Assembly: GCA_016742215.1 (NCBI GenBank)
Contig: JACVCC010000002.1
Location: forward strand, 292,501-356,500
DNA from: Brevundimonas sp.
GTDB taxonomy: Bacteria; Pseudomonadota; Alphaproteobacteria; Caulobacterales; Caulobacteraceae
DNA length: 64,000 bases
Direction: 5' to 3'
Shown here piece after piece: positions 17,288-26,592 of the stretch. Within the stretch, counting starts at the first letter, position 1; each line of letters starts with the position of its first letter. A model generated the notes under the pieces. That model saw only the letters and a program-made list of their open reading frames with translations, was not told where the DNA came from and made no database searches. The position numbers were made by a program, and so were the translations under genes.

Positions 17288-19915
17288 TCAGAAACGCGTC
17301 ACGAGGCCGAGGCTGATCACCCGACCGCGCGGGTCGGCGACGACCGGATCATAGCCGAGCGCGAACTGGGCCAGAGGCGGATCGGAATCGGCGACATTGA
17401 TCACCCCCACAGACAGTTCCAGAGCGTCGGACAGAACTCGGGCATAGCGCAGGTCGACCGTGGTCCAGGCGTCGATCGATGGATCGGTGATGCCGCTCCG
17501 GTCGTTGCGATAGCTGTCGGTGTGGTGGGCGGTCGCCGCGAAGGTGTCCGTCGCGCCGGTCCACGACAGGGTGAACTCGCCACGATTGCGGGGCAGGGAG
17601 CGGCCGAGGGTGTTCAGATTGGTCGAGCCGACGCCCGAAGTCGGGGCGGCGCCTGGCGACAGGCGGATGTCGTAGCGGTCGACATAGGTCCAGGCCGCCT
17701 CGGCCGTCAGCCGGCCCCCGAACAGGTCGCGGTCGTAGCGGGCGGACAGGTCCACGCCCTCGGTCTGGATCGATGAGGCGTTGATGAAGCGGAGGTCCAC
17801 GAAGGTGAGCGCGCCCGCAGGCGAGCGGGTCACGCGCTGCTGAGCCGGCGTGCCGGTGCGGCCCGCTGCGTCATCGGCAGCGGCCTGATTGATGATCGCC
17901 TGCGCCGACTCCTTCACGATCAGGTTCGTGTAGTCGATGCGCCAGGCGTCGATCTGGAGGCGGAGGCCGGAGAAGCGCGTGAGAATGAGGCCGGCCGACA
18001 GGTTCTCCGACTCCTCCGGCTTCAGGTCCGGGTCGCCGGTGGTCAGGGTGTTCACGAAGACGAAGGCTCCGCGGTCGAAGACGGAAGGCTGGGACGCCTG
18101 GGCGCCGGCCAGGGTGTAGACGGACGGGGCGCGGAAGCCCTCGCCCCAGGAGGCGCGCACGGCGAGGCGGTCGGTCAGGTCCCAGCGGGCGGCGAGGCGG
18201 GGGCTGAGCGCGCGTTCTCCGCCGTCGTAGCCTTCCTCGCGCAGGGCGGCCTGCAGCTCGAACGTATCGGTCACCTGAAGCCGGGCCTCGGCGTAGGCGG
18301 CCCAGACCTGTTGGTCACCCGAGAAGTCCGGCGAGTAGCCGGCGGTCAGCAACTCGCCGGAATTGACCAGGTCGCTCCAGTCGTGACGGAAGCCGCTGTC
18401 GCGATACTGGGCGCCGATGGCGGCGTCGAGCGTGGTGGTTCCGCGCTCCCACAGTCGGCCGTCGCTTTCGATCTCGACGGTGGTCAGGCTGGCGGCGCCT
18501 CGCAGGCCGACCGAGCCTGTGATGCTGGCGATCAGGTCGGCGTCATTGCGCGTGCCGGTCCCGAGATAGGCGCTCCCGAACGGATTGAACCAGCGGCAGG
18601 CGCCGGCGCCGGGCGTGCCGGTCGCCGGGTTACAGCCAGCGCCGCCCAGACCGTTCAGGGCGTTCTGCACTGCCGAGCCGATAGTGTCGGGCTTGTCATA
18701 GGTGACGTGCTGACGGCTCGAGGTCGCCGCGGCGCGCCAATCCCAGCCGTTGGCGAAGGTCCCGGACAGGTCGCCGGCGATGCGCCACGTCCTGTAGTCA
18801 AACTCCGCAACTGATGCGCCGGCCTCGGCGCCGAGGGTGCGGCCGCGGAACAGGACTGTTTCGCCGAACGGATTGTCCGGATGGCTGGCGGGAACGATCA
18901 GGCTGCGGGCGAGAATAGGCAGGGATGGCGACTGACGGGCGATGGTTTCGGTCGACGACCAGGCGGCCTGCAGATGCACGTCCACCTCGCCTACGGTGCG
19001 ACGCCAGTCGGCGAACAGCTGGGTCCGGGTTTCCTCCGGCGAGAGGTCGAAGAAGTCGGAGTAGTCCAGCCGGCAGAAGGCGTCGGTCGGGCTGTTGCGG
19101 AAGGCCTCGGTGAAGGCGGGATTGGTGCAGTCCGGGTCCGGCGAGAAGGCGTTGCGGATCGGCCGGAAGTAGGAACCCGGCTGGCCATAGCTGGTCACGG
19201 CGGTCCAGGCGGCGCGGCCATAGGCGCGGGCCTGGGTGAAGTCGCGCTCGTCCGAACCGAGGGCGGATCGGTCGAGGTGCGAGGCTGCGAGCAGCAGGCG
19301 GCCGTCGAGCAGGTCCAGACCGCCGGCGGCCTCGATCAGGGTCTCGTCGGCGCCATCGAGGATGCTGTGCGTCGCGCGGACTTCGGGGCGAGCGATGTCG
19401 GTACGGGTGACGAAGTTGACGACGCCGGCGACGGCATCCGAGCCATAGACGGCCGAGGCGCCCTCCTTGAAGGCCTCCACCCGGTCCAGTGCAATCAGCG
19501 GCACAAGGCTGTTGATGTCGACGAAGGCCGAGCCGTCTGTGGCGACCACGGCGCTGGAGGTCCAGCGCAGCCCGTCGACGAGGACGAGGGTGGAGCCCAG
19601 ACCGAGATTGCGCAGGTTCAGCTGGGCCGTGCCCGAGCTCTGGGGCTGGTTCAGTTGATCGACGCGCGCCTCGGAACCGGAGTTGGACGGCAACATCTGC
19701 AGGATGGCGGCCGGGTCGGTGATTCCGGCCCTATCGAGTGCTTCACGGCCCAGAACATCGACCGGGGCGATGCGGTCGGCGCCGCCGAGCCGGGATCCGG
19801 TGACCACGATCGGATCCAGGGTGGCGGCCTCCTGGGCGATGGCCAGGGTCGGCGCCAGCGATACGGCGGTCGTCAGCAAAAGCAGGCGGGCGGACGGAAT
19901 CGGTCGAATGCTCAT
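17288..19915 (-). CDS. TonB-dependent receptor
   Basis: An 875-residue outer-membrane receptor. The signal peptide (residues 1-28) ends in LAIAQ. A TonB-box-like segment LDPIVVTGSR and the plug domain follow, with NLRNLGLGSTLVLVDG, YGSDAVAGVVNFVTR and FKEGASAVYG. The 22-strand barrel ends with an aromatic residue (LGLVTRF), the outer-membrane insertion signal. The plug style is shared with the two larger receptors at 48650 and 54700. The ligand is unknown. The gene lies between purD and xseA, which are often close together in related genomes. The ATG before the signal peptide is preferred over an upstream in-frame TTG. Confidence 0.94.
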   Translation of the reverse strand: MSIRPIPSARLLLLTTAVSLAPTLAIAQEAATLDPIVVTGSRLGGADRIAPVDVLGREALDRAGITDPAAILQMLPSNSGSEARVDQLNQPQSSGTAQLNLRNLGLGSTLVLVDGLRWTSSAVVATDGSAFVDINSLVPLIALDRVEAFKEGASAVYGSDAVAGVVNFVTRTDIARPEVRATHSILDGADETLIEAAGGLDLLDGRLLLAASHLDRSALGSDERDFTQARAYGRAAWTAVTSYGQPGSYFRPIRNAFSPDPDCTNPAFTEAFRNSPTDAFCRLDYSDFFDLSPEETRTQLFADWRRTVGEVDVHLQAAWSSTETIARQSPSLPILARSLIVPASHPDNPFGETVLFRGRTLGAEAGASVAEFDYRTWRIAGDLSGTFANGWDWRAAATSSRQHVTYDKPDTIGSAVQNALNGLGGAGCNPATGTPGAGACRWFNPFGSAYLGTGTRNDADLIASITGSVGLRGAASLTTVEIESDGRLWERGTTTLDAAIGAQYRDSGFRHDWSDLVNSGELLTAGYSPDFSGDQQVWAAYAEARLQVTDTFELQAALREEGYDGGERALSPRLAARWDLTDRLAVRASWGEGFRAPSVYTLAGAQASQPSVFDRGAFVFVNTLTTGDPDLKPEESENLSAGLILTRFSGLRLQIDAWRIDYTNLIVKESAQAIINQAAADDAAGRTGTPAQQRVTRSPAGALTFVDLRFINASSIQTEGVDLSARYDRDLFGGRLTAEAAWTYVDRYDIRLSPGAAPTSGVGSTNLNTLGRSLPRNRGEFTLSWTGATDTFAATAHHTDSYRNDRSGITDPSIDAWTTVDLRYARVLSDALELSVGVINVADSDPPLAQFALGYDPVVADPRGRVISLGLVTRF

Positions 19916-20010
19916 GCGCGGCCGTATAGCGCCGCCGTTACATGTGCGACAGGCCGGTTTCACATGGTGGATCGCGGGAACGCCCCGGCGATGCGTCCGT
20001 TGGTCCGGGC

Positions 20011-20169
20011 ATGGCCGCTGACCCTCCAGATACCGATCCTGCCGAACGCGATCCCCGCGAGCGTCGCATGGGTCGACGCGATGGCGGGCCCGAGACCGGG
20101 GTCTGGCTGATCGTCGGCGGGGCCGTGATGGTGGTCGGCCTCGTCTATGTGATTTCCGCCCTGCTGTAG
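20011..20169 (+). CDS. Small single-pass membrane protein, 52 aa
   Basis: A charged Asp/Arg/Pro-rich N-terminus of about 30 residues is followed by one transmembrane helix (WLIVGGAVMVVGLVYVISALL, split here as WLIVGGAVMV and VGLVYVISALL) reaching the stop. No family is recognised. It diverges from the TonB receptor gene and sits 69 bases before purD in the same direction. The ATG is supported by the position of the membrane helix, but there is no strong Shine-Dalgarno. Confidence 0.55.
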   Translation: MAADPPDTDPAERDPRERRMGRRDGGPETGVWLIVGGAVMVVGLVYVISALL

Positions 20170-20238
20170 GCGAGGAATCCGTCGTGCGTTAACCCTCGGC
20201 GTCTTGACCCGCCGGGTTCGGGACTGCATTGCGCGGGC

Positions 20239-21519
20239 ATGAACATTCTGCTGGTCGGATCAGGCGGGCGCGAGCACGCTCTGGCGTGGAAGATCGCCCA
20301 GTCGCCGCTCCTCAAGCGGTTGGTCATCGCGCCCGGCAATCCGGGCATGGAGAAGCTGGGCGAACTGGCGCCGGTCAAGGCGACGGACGTCGATCAGCTG
20401 GCCGCCCTTGCCCGTGAGATGAAGGCGGATCTGGTCGTCGTCGGACCGGAGAGCGCTCTGGAAAAGGGCCTGGCCGACCGACTCTCCGCTGCGGGCATTC
20501 CCTGCTTCGGACCGACCGCCAGGGCAGCGCAGCTGGAGACGTCCAAGGCCTTCTCCAAGGATTTCATGGAGCGCCACGAGATCCCGACCGCGGGCTTCGG
20601 GGTCTATGAGCGGCTGCACGATGCGCGGCAGGCGTTGTCAGTGTTCAAGCCGCCGTACGTCATCAAGGCCGACGGTCTGGCCGCCGGCAAGGGCGTGGTC
20701 ATTGTCGAAGCCGCCCGTCAGGCCGAGACCGAGATCGAATGGATGCTGGGCGGCCGCTTCGGGCAGGCCGGCGCGCGGGTGGTGATCGAGGAGTTCATGG
20801 ACGGCGAGGAAGGCTCGCTGTTCGCCCTGTGTGACGGCAAGACCGCCGTTCTGCTGGGCGGGGCCCAGGATCACAAGCGCGCCTATGACGGCGACCTTGG
20901 ACCGAACACCGGCGGCATGGGCAGCTATTCGCCGGCCCCGGTCTTCACACCCGAACTCGTCGAGGCCGCCGAACGTCTGGTGGTCAAGCCGGTGGTCGAG
21001 GGCATGGCCGCCGAAGGCGCGCCCTATCGCGGGGTTCTGTACGCCGGCCTGATGGCCACCAGCGAGGGTCCGAAGGTCGTCGAATTCAACGCCCGCTTCG
21101 GTGATCCGGAGTGCCAGGTGCTGATGATGCGTCTGGACGGCGATATCGTGCCGATGCTGCTGGCCTGCGCCCGCGGTGATCTGACCCGGGCGAAGATGCC
21201 TGACTTCCGGGCCGAGACCGTGATTTGTGTAGTCATGGCCGCGCAGGGCTATCCGGACAGTCCCGTTGAGGGCTCGATCATCCGCGGTGCAGAGCAGGAC
21301 TTCGGTCCGCACGTGCAGGTCTTCCACGCCGGCACCAAGCGCCGCGACGACGGCCAGCTGGTCGCCGCCGGCGGGCGCGTGCTCAACGTCTGTGCGCGCG
21401 GCAAGGACATCGCCGAGGCCCGCGAACGCGCCTATGCCGCCATCCGCAAGATCGACTGGCCGGGCGGCTTCTGCCGGACCGATATCGGCTGGCGGGCGCT
21501 GGAGCGCGAGCAGTCCTGA
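20239..21519 (+). CDS. purD: Phosphoribosylamine-glycine ligase (GAR synthetase)
   Basis: A 426-residue ATP-grasp ligase for the second step of purine synthesis: phosphoribosylamine plus glycine and ATP give GAR. The N-terminal GSGGREHALAWK, the ATP-grasp loop VIKADGLAAGKGVV, the lid GEEGSLFALCDG, and the metal-binding EFNARFGDPECQ are all present at expected spacing. Length is typical. Confidence 0.98.
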   Translation: MNILLVGSGGREHALAWKIAQSPLLKRLVIAPGNPGMEKLGELAPVKATDVDQLAALAREMKADLVVVGPESALEKGLADRLSAAGIPCFGPTARAAQLETSKAFSKDFMERHEIPTAGFGVYERLHDARQALSVFKPPYVIKADGLAAGKGVVIVEAARQAETEIEWMLGGRFGQAGARVVIEEFMDGEEGSLFALCDGKTAVLLGGAQDHKRAYDGDLGPNTGGMGSYSPAPVFTPELVEAAERLVVKPVVEGMAAEGAPYRGVLYAGLMATSEGPKVVEFNARFGDPECQVLMMRLDGDIVPMLLACARGDLTRAKMPDFRAETVICVVMAAQGYPDSPVEGSIIRGAEQDFGPHVQVFHAGTKRRDDGQLVAAGGRVLNVCARGKDIAEARERAYAAIRKIDWPGGFCRTDIGWRALEREQS

Positions 21520-21547
21520 TCACCGCCGTTGCCGGAAGGCAGGCCGT

Positions 21548-22051
21548 CTAGTGATAGGGATTGGGCGCGTGGCGCAGGCGCTCCTGTTCACTGCTGTACG
21601 CCAGGGCCGTTGCGAGATCCGGCTCACGGGTGCGACCGAGGATGTAGTCCGGTTCGCACAGGCTGAACATCGTCTGCGATCCCGGCACGAAATCCGGAAG
21701 GGTGTACCAGTCGCCGGCGGCGCCGTTCGTGACGTTGCGCTGCCGTCGGTTGATGCAGTCGAAGTCCTGAACGATGTCGGCAAGGCTCGTGGGTCGCCAT
21801 TCGGCATTGTACCCGCTCGGGGAGACCCAGCGGGCGCGAACGATCCCGTCGGCGTCCGGACCCGCGCCGTAGGTCCTGAGCGAAATCCAGTAATCGATGC
21901 CGTCGCGGTTGGGCCCCGGATAGAGATAGCGCAGCATGACCCACTCGCCGCCGCCGTCCGCCGGAACTGGCGCGGGCGGCGCATCCGCCTCCTGAGCTCC
22001 GGCAGGGCTGGCGGTCATTGCGAGCGAAAGCGCAACGATAAGAAGGCGCAT
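21548..22051 (-). CDS. Hypothetical secreted protein, 167 aa
   Basis: A signal peptide (residues 1-19, ending SPAGAQ) leads a mature domain of about 145 residues. It has a WVMLRYLYPGPNRDGIDYW strand region and two cysteines that could form a disulfide (DFDCINRR and SLCEPDY). I do not recognise the family. GGGAG lies before the ATG. It faces purD and is upstream of nothing obvious; probably a periplasmic protein. Confidence 0.7.
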   Translation of the reverse strand: MRLLIVALSLAMTASPAGAQEADAPPAPVPADGGGEWVMLRYLYPGPNRDGIDYWISLRTYGAGPDADGIVRARWVSPSGYNAEWRPTSLADIVQDFDCINRRQRNVTNGAAGDWYTLPDFVPGSQTMFSLCEPDYILGRTREPDLATALAYSSEQERLRHAPNPYH

Positions 22052-22140
22052 GGCGGGCTCCCTGAAGGACCTTATCAGGCCTTCGGGGGGCGAACCTTGT
22101 CAAACAGCGCGGGCTGACGACGTCTGATCGCGGACGGGGT

Positions 22141-22860
22141 TCAGGCCCAGGCGAACAGCAGGCGGCCTTCGCCCATGCGCTCGCGCAGGCGAGGCAGGTC
22201 GGTGTGTGCCACCGAGAAGCAGCCATAGGAACGGCCCAGCTTGCCTTCGCGCGCCAGGAAGTCCGGGTCGGCGTAGTCGGCGCCGTGCACGATGATGGCG
22301 CGGTCGCGGGCCAGGTTGTTGGTGTACTCCAGCCCGTCCAGCAGGACGTTCGGGCCCTGCTGCGAACCCCAGCCGGCGCCGGCGGTCGCATAGGCGCCGA
22401 CCGAGGATTTGTAGCTGTCCGGCACGTTCGAGAAGCTGCGGGCGTAGCCGGAGTGATCCGGATCCGAGCCGCGGCCATGACTGGTGCGGAGCAGGACGAT
22501 CTCGCCGCCCTCCAGATCGACCTCATAGAGGCGCTCGTCGCCCGAGAATTTGGTGAAGTCGACCAGATACATGCGGTCGCGCTTGGTGATCTTGTGGCTG
22601 TGGATGTCCAGCGCGGCGAGGGCGCGCTCCATCAGTTCGGGACGCACCTGACCGCGCGGATCCAGCAGACGGGTGGAGTTCAGGTGGGCGGTGATCGCCT
22701 CGGGCTCGATCGACTGCGCGACGGAGATATGCGGGGTGGGAACCGCTGCCTGCGGGCCGACCGGGGCGAAGGTCGCCGTCGGCCGCGTGGCTGCGGTCGA
22801 AGCGCAGCCCGAGAGCAGGGCAGCACCGCCCAGGATGAATCCACGTCTGGCAAGCCGCAT
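22141..22860 (-). CDS. L,D-transpeptidase-like lipoprotein (YkuD_2 type)
   Basis: A 239-residue envelope protein. The N-terminus combines twin Arg (RLARRGFILGG) with a lipobox LSGC, so it is probably a Tat or Sec lipoprotein. The catalytic domain shows the YkuD_2 pattern: conserved FVDFTK-like strand (YLVDFTKFSG), a central HG in VHGADYA, and the nucleophile Cys214 in GRSYGCFSV. Members form or trim non-classical peptidoglycan crosslinks, but this subfamily is poorly characterised. The ATG at 22860 starts the signal sequence. Confidence 0.85.
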   Translation of the reverse strand: MRLARRGFILGGAALLSGCASTAATRPTATFAPVGPQAAVPTPHISVAQSIEPEAITAHLNSTRLLDPRGQVRPELMERALAALDIHSHKITKRDRMYLVDFTKFSGDERLYEVDLEGGEIVLLRTSHGRGSDPDHSGYARSFSNVPDSYKSSVGAYATAGAGWGSQQGPNVLLDGLEYTNNLARDRAIIVHGADYADPDFLAREGKLGRSYGCFSVAHTDLPRLRERMGEGRLLFAWA

Positions 22861-22986
22861 GCGACGCCCCTCGCATGTTTCACAGGAAGTGACGGGTTGT
22901 TTCAAAAGCCGGCGGGCAAGGCAACCTGCGCCTTGGCGGATGTCCGACAACCGCTATGGTGATCGCCGGGTAATCAGGAGGGTTTC

Positions 22987-24303
22987 GTGAAGTCGATCAC
23001 AGCGATGCTGGCGGCGATGGCCGCATGTGTGGCCACAAGCGTTGCGGCGCAAACGCCCGCGAACACGCCGGATTCCCCCGCGACGGGAACGACGTTCGTG
23101 CAAGTGGGGCGACTTCTGGCCGACCCGTCGAACGGCGTTGTGCAGCGCGATAAAACTCTCGTGATCCGCGGGAACCAGGTTGTGGAAATCCGCGACGGCT
23201 TCGTCGGCGAGGGCGAGATTGTTGATCTGCGCGCCGCCTTCGTGCTGCCAGGTCTGATCGACAGCCATGTCCATCTGACCGGAGAGCAGAACCCGAACTC
23301 GCGCCTGGAAGGCGTCACGGAGTCCAATACCGATCAGGCCTTTGCGGGCGCGCGGTTCGCGCGGCGCACCCTGATGGCGGGCTTCACCACGGTGGCCGAT
23401 CTGGGCGCGACCAATGAGTCGATCTTCGCCCTGCGCGATGCGGTGCGGCGCGGGGACGTGCCGGGGCCGCGGATCATCGCCTCGGGCGAGTCGGTGTCTA
23501 TCCACGGCGGTCATGGCGACGTGAACGGCTATCGCGACGACATCATGCACATGTTCACCGGCGAGAGCATCTGCTCGGGCCCCGAGGACTGCATGCGGGC
23601 CGTGCGGCTGCAGGTGCGGGCCGGGGCCGACATCATCAAGATCACGGCCACGGGCGGGGTGCTGTCGAACACGGCGGCCGGCCTCGGCCAGCAGTTCTCG
23701 GACGCCGAGCTGGCGGCCATCGTCGATGCCGCGCACCGGATGGGTCGTCAGGTGACCGCTCACGCCCATGGCGCGGACGGGATCAACAGCTTCCTGCGCG
23801 CGGGCGGGGACTCGATCGAGCACGGCACCTATCTGGATGCAGAGTCGATCCGGCTGATGCGCCGCGACGGCGTCTATCTGGTGCCGACGCTGATGGCCGG
23901 GGACTTCGTCGCCCGCATCGCCTCGGGTCCGGACAACTTCTTCACCCCCGCCCAGACGGCCAAGGCTCTGGAAGCCGGTCCGAAGATGCTGGACATGGCG
24001 CGCCGGGCGCATGAGGGCGGCGTCCGCATCGCCTTCGGCACCGACAGCGGCGTCTCGGCCCATGGCGACAACGCCGGCGAGTTCGCCCTGTTGGTCCGCG
24101 CGGGCCTGACGCCGCTGGAGGCGATCCAGACGGCGACGGTCAACGCGGCGGCGCACCTGCGGATCTCGGGCGAGGCCGGCAAGATCGCGGTTGGCATGCC
24201 GGCCGATCTGATCGCCGTCGGAGGCGATCCGCTGAGCGACGTGACCGAGCTTCAGCGCGTGCGCTTCGTGATGCGCGGCGGCGAGGTGTTCAGGAGCGAG
24301 TGA
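22987..24303 (+). CDS. Secreted metal-dependent amidohydrolase (prolidase-type)
   Basis: A 438-residue amidohydrolase with a signal peptide (residues 1-21, ending VAAQ). The zinc ligands are visible: H94-V-H96, the carboxylated Lys in IIKITATGG, His in TAHAHG, His in IEHGTY and the final Asp in FGTDSGV. It resembles the Caulobacter prolidase-like carboxypeptidases (Cc2672/Cc3125 group) that hydrolyse Xaa-Pro or Xaa-Arg/Lys dipeptides; the substrate is inferred. A strong AGGAGGG precedes the GTG start. The last 14 bases overlap lpxK on the opposite strand. Confidence 0.88.
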   Translation: MKSITAMLAAMAACVATSVAAQTPANTPDSPATGTTFVQVGRLLADPSNGVVQRDKTLVIRGNQVVEIRDGFVGEGEIVDLRAAFVLPGLIDSHVHLTGEQNPNSRLEGVTESNTDQAFAGARFARRTLMAGFTTVADLGATNESIFALRDAVRRGDVPGPRIIASGESVSIHGGHGDVNGYRDDIMHMFTGESICSGPEDCMRAVRLQVRAGADIIKITATGGVLSNTAAGLGQQFSDAELAAIVDAAHRMGRQVTAHAHGADGINSFLRAGGDSIEHGTYLDAESIRLMRRDGVYLVPTLMAGDFVARIASGPDNFFTPAQTAKALEAGPKMLDMARRAHEGGVRIAFGTDSGVSAHGDNAGEFALLVRAGLTPLEAIQTATVNAAAHLRISGEAGKIAVGMPADLIAVGGDPLSDVTELQRVRFVMRGGEVFRSE

Positions 24304-25300
24304 TTGCGGCCAGCAGGGCGGCGAACCCTGCTTCATCTTCAAACGCCGCCTTCACCGGCCAACTGACCACCTTCGCGCGCCATTCCGGCGGCAGGCGGGA
24401 CCAGTCCTTCTCGGTCGTGACCAGTGTCGCGCTGAACAGTTCCGCGCGGTCGGCGAGGAAGCGCAGGTCGGCGTCGCGGTAGGGCGCATGATCCGCAAAG
24501 GGGGCGAAGTCGGCCAGTTCGGCGCCGGCGGCCTTCAGGGAGCGCTCGACCTTCCACGGCTTGGCGATGCCGGCGAAGCCGACGATCGGCCCGGCAGGCG
24601 GCGGGCCGGCGGGCTCCAGGCGGGCGATGAAGACGGGGAGGGCGCCGAAGGTCTCGACCAGTTCCGGATCGACCTCGGCCAGATCGGACGGCATCAGGAT
24701 GACGACCGCATCGGCGCGGGCGAGGCCGGCCTTGAGGGGCTCGCGCATCGGGCCGGACGGGAAGACCGAACCGTCGCCGAACGGCCATTCGCCATCGCGG
24801 GTCTCACCATCGACGACGATCAGGCTGAGCGCCTTCATCAGCGCGGGGTTCTGGTGGCCGTCATCCAGAACCAGCGCCTGCGCGCCATCGGCGGCGGCGG
24901 CCTTCGCCCCGGCGACGCGGTCCCGGGCGATCCAGGCGGGGCTGTCCAGCGCCAGCATCAGGGGTTCGTCCCCGACCTCGGAGGCGGTGTGGGTGTTCAG
25001 ATCGACGCGGACCGGCCCCTCGAGGCTGCCGCCGTAGCCGCGCGACAGGGCGTGGGCGTCGATGCCGGAGGCGCGCAGCAGGCGCAGCGCCTCGCGGGCG
25101 ATCGGCGTCTTGCCCGAACCGCCGACCGTCAGGTTGCCGATAGAGACGACCGGGACGCCGGGATCGACGGGAACGGTGCGGGAGATGCGGTTGGCCGTAA
25201 CGCCGGCCCAGATCCACGACACCGGCTTCAGCATCATGCGGGCCAGGGCGGCCGACTTGCGGTCGCGCTGATACCACCATTTGGGCGTGGTCAGGCTCAT
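24290..25300 (-). CDS. lpxK: Tetraacyldisaccharide 4'-kinase
   Basis: A 336-residue inner-membrane kinase that phosphorylates the 4' position of the lipid A disaccharide. The Walker A motif GGSGKT is at residues 60-65 inside the typical SIGNLTVGGSGKTP, and YGG plus VLDDGHQ follow. The ATG overlaps the waaA stop (ATGA). It is the last gene of the msbA-DUF374-waaA-lpxK unit. Confidence 0.96.
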   Translation of the reverse strand: MSLTTPKWWYQRDRKSAALARMMLKPVSWIWAGVTANRISRTVPVDPGVPVVSIGNLTVGGSGKTPIAREALRLLRASGIDAHALSRGYGGSLEGPVRVDLNTHTASEVGDEPLMLALDSPAWIARDRVAGAKAAAADGAQALVLDDGHQNPALMKALSLIVVDGETRDGEWPFGDGSVFPSGPMREPLKAGLARADAVVILMPSDLAEVDPELVETFGALPVFIARLEPAGPPPAGPIVGFAGIAKPWKVERSLKAAGAELADFAPFADHAPYRDADLRFLADRAELFSATLVTTEKDWSRLPPEWRAKVVSWPVKAAFEDEAGFAALLAAITRS

Positions 25301-26592
25301 CGCCGGCCTCGCGACGGCGCGGGCGGCAGCAGTGGATGCAGAACCTCCAGCAGGCGATCCAGCCCCGAACCGGCCTCGGCGGCGGCTCGGCGGGCGCGCT
25401 CCCCCATGGCCTTCGCAGCCTTGGGATCGTCCAGCAGGGGGGCGACGACGGCGGGCAGGTCCCATGGCGCCTCGACGATGGCCAGACCGCCGGCCTGAAC
25501 CAGGTGATCGGTGACGGCAGCCCAGTTGGTCATGTCCGGGCCGGTGACCGCGGGCTTGCCGAGACGGGCGGGCTCCAGCGGATTGTGACCGCCGACCGGA
25601 GGCTTCTCCAGTGCGGCCGAGAAGCTGCCGCCCATGACGACGACGTCGGCCACCCGCAGAAAGAGCCCCATCTCGCCCAGGGTGTCGGCGACATAGAGGT
25701 CGGTGTCGCGGTCCAGATCGCGTCCTTCCGAGCGCAGGGCGAAGCGGTAGCCGTCGCGCGTCAGTGCCGCGGCGATGGCCGGGCTACGGTCCGGATGGCG
25801 CGGGACCAGGATCAGGCAGAGCCGGTCCGACAGCTTGTCCATGGCCCGGACGATGGCGATTTCCTCGCCGTCGTGGGTGCTGGCGGCAACGACCACGGCG
25901 CGGTCGCCGATCGCGGCGCTGAGGCGGGTGAAGGCGGCCGGATCATGAGGCGGGGCGTCGCCGGCCAGCTTCAGGTTCACATGGCCGTCGATGCGCGCGC
26001 CGAGGCTTTCGAGGCGGACGCCGGACAGATGATCCTGCGGCAGGACGCGGTCGAAGGCGGCGAGGATGCGCCGCGCCGCTCCCGGAAAGCGACGCCAGCC
26101 GTCGGCGGTCTTTTCGGTGATCCGGGCGCTGGCCAGCACCAGCTTCACGCCTCTTTCCTTCGCCGCGAGGATCAGGTTGGGCCACAGCTCGCTCTCGACG
26201 AAGACGGCGGCGGTCGGTCGCCAGTGGTCGAGGAAGGCGGCGACGGCGCCGGGCGCATCGACCGGGGCGTACTGATGGACGACGCCGGGCGGCAGGCGGC
26301 GGCCCAGCAGGGTCGCCGAAGTCACGGTGCCGGAGGTGACCAGCACGGTCAGATCGGGGCGGGCCTTCCGCAGCCGCTCGACGACCGGCAGCAGGGACAG
26401 GCTCTCGCCGACGCTGACGCCGTGCAGCCAGATCAGGTCGCCATCGGGGCGGGCGACGCGGGTGACGCCGAGGCGTTCGTCGACGCGGACCGGGTCCTCC
26501 TTGCCCTTGCGTGCACGGGCGTCGAGCAGGCGCGGCGCCAGCGGCTCCAGCATGCGGGTCAGCAGCCGGTAGGCGATCAGGGCGGGGCTCAA
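25297..26592 (-). CDS. waaA: 3-deoxy-D-manno-octulosonic acid (Kdo) transferase
   Basis: A 431-residue GT-B glycosyltransferase that adds Kdo to lipid IVA. The N-terminal IWLHGVSVGES, the FVESELWPN motif, ASTHDGEE and the C-terminal GGSF...GGHNPLEPA are characteristic. The start is TTG overlapping the preceding stop (TTGA); the alternative ATG 13 codons later would remove conserved N-terminal residues (YRLLTRMLEPL). Overlaps lpxK by four bases downstream. Confidence 0.96.
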   Translation of the reverse strand: MSPALIAYRLLTRMLEPLAPRLLDARARKGKEDPVRVDERLGVTRVARPDGDLIWLHGVSVGESLSLLPVVERLRKARPDLTVLVTSGTVTSATLLGRRLPPGVVHQYAPVDAPGAVAAFLDHWRPTAAVFVESELWPNLILAAKERGVKLVLASARITEKTADGWRRFPGAARRILAAFDRVLPQDHLSGVRLESLGARIDGHVNLKLAGDAPPHDPAAFTRLSAAIGDRAVVVAASTHDGEEIAIVRAMDKLSDRLCLILVPRHPDRSPAIAAALTRDGYRFALRSEGRDLDRDTDLYVADTLGEMGLFLRVADVVVMGGSFSAALEKPPVGGHNPLEPARLGKPAVTGPDMTNWAAVTDHLVQAGGLAIVEAPWDLPAVVAPLLDDPKAAKAMGERARRAAAEAGSGLDRLLEVLHPLLPPAPSRGRR

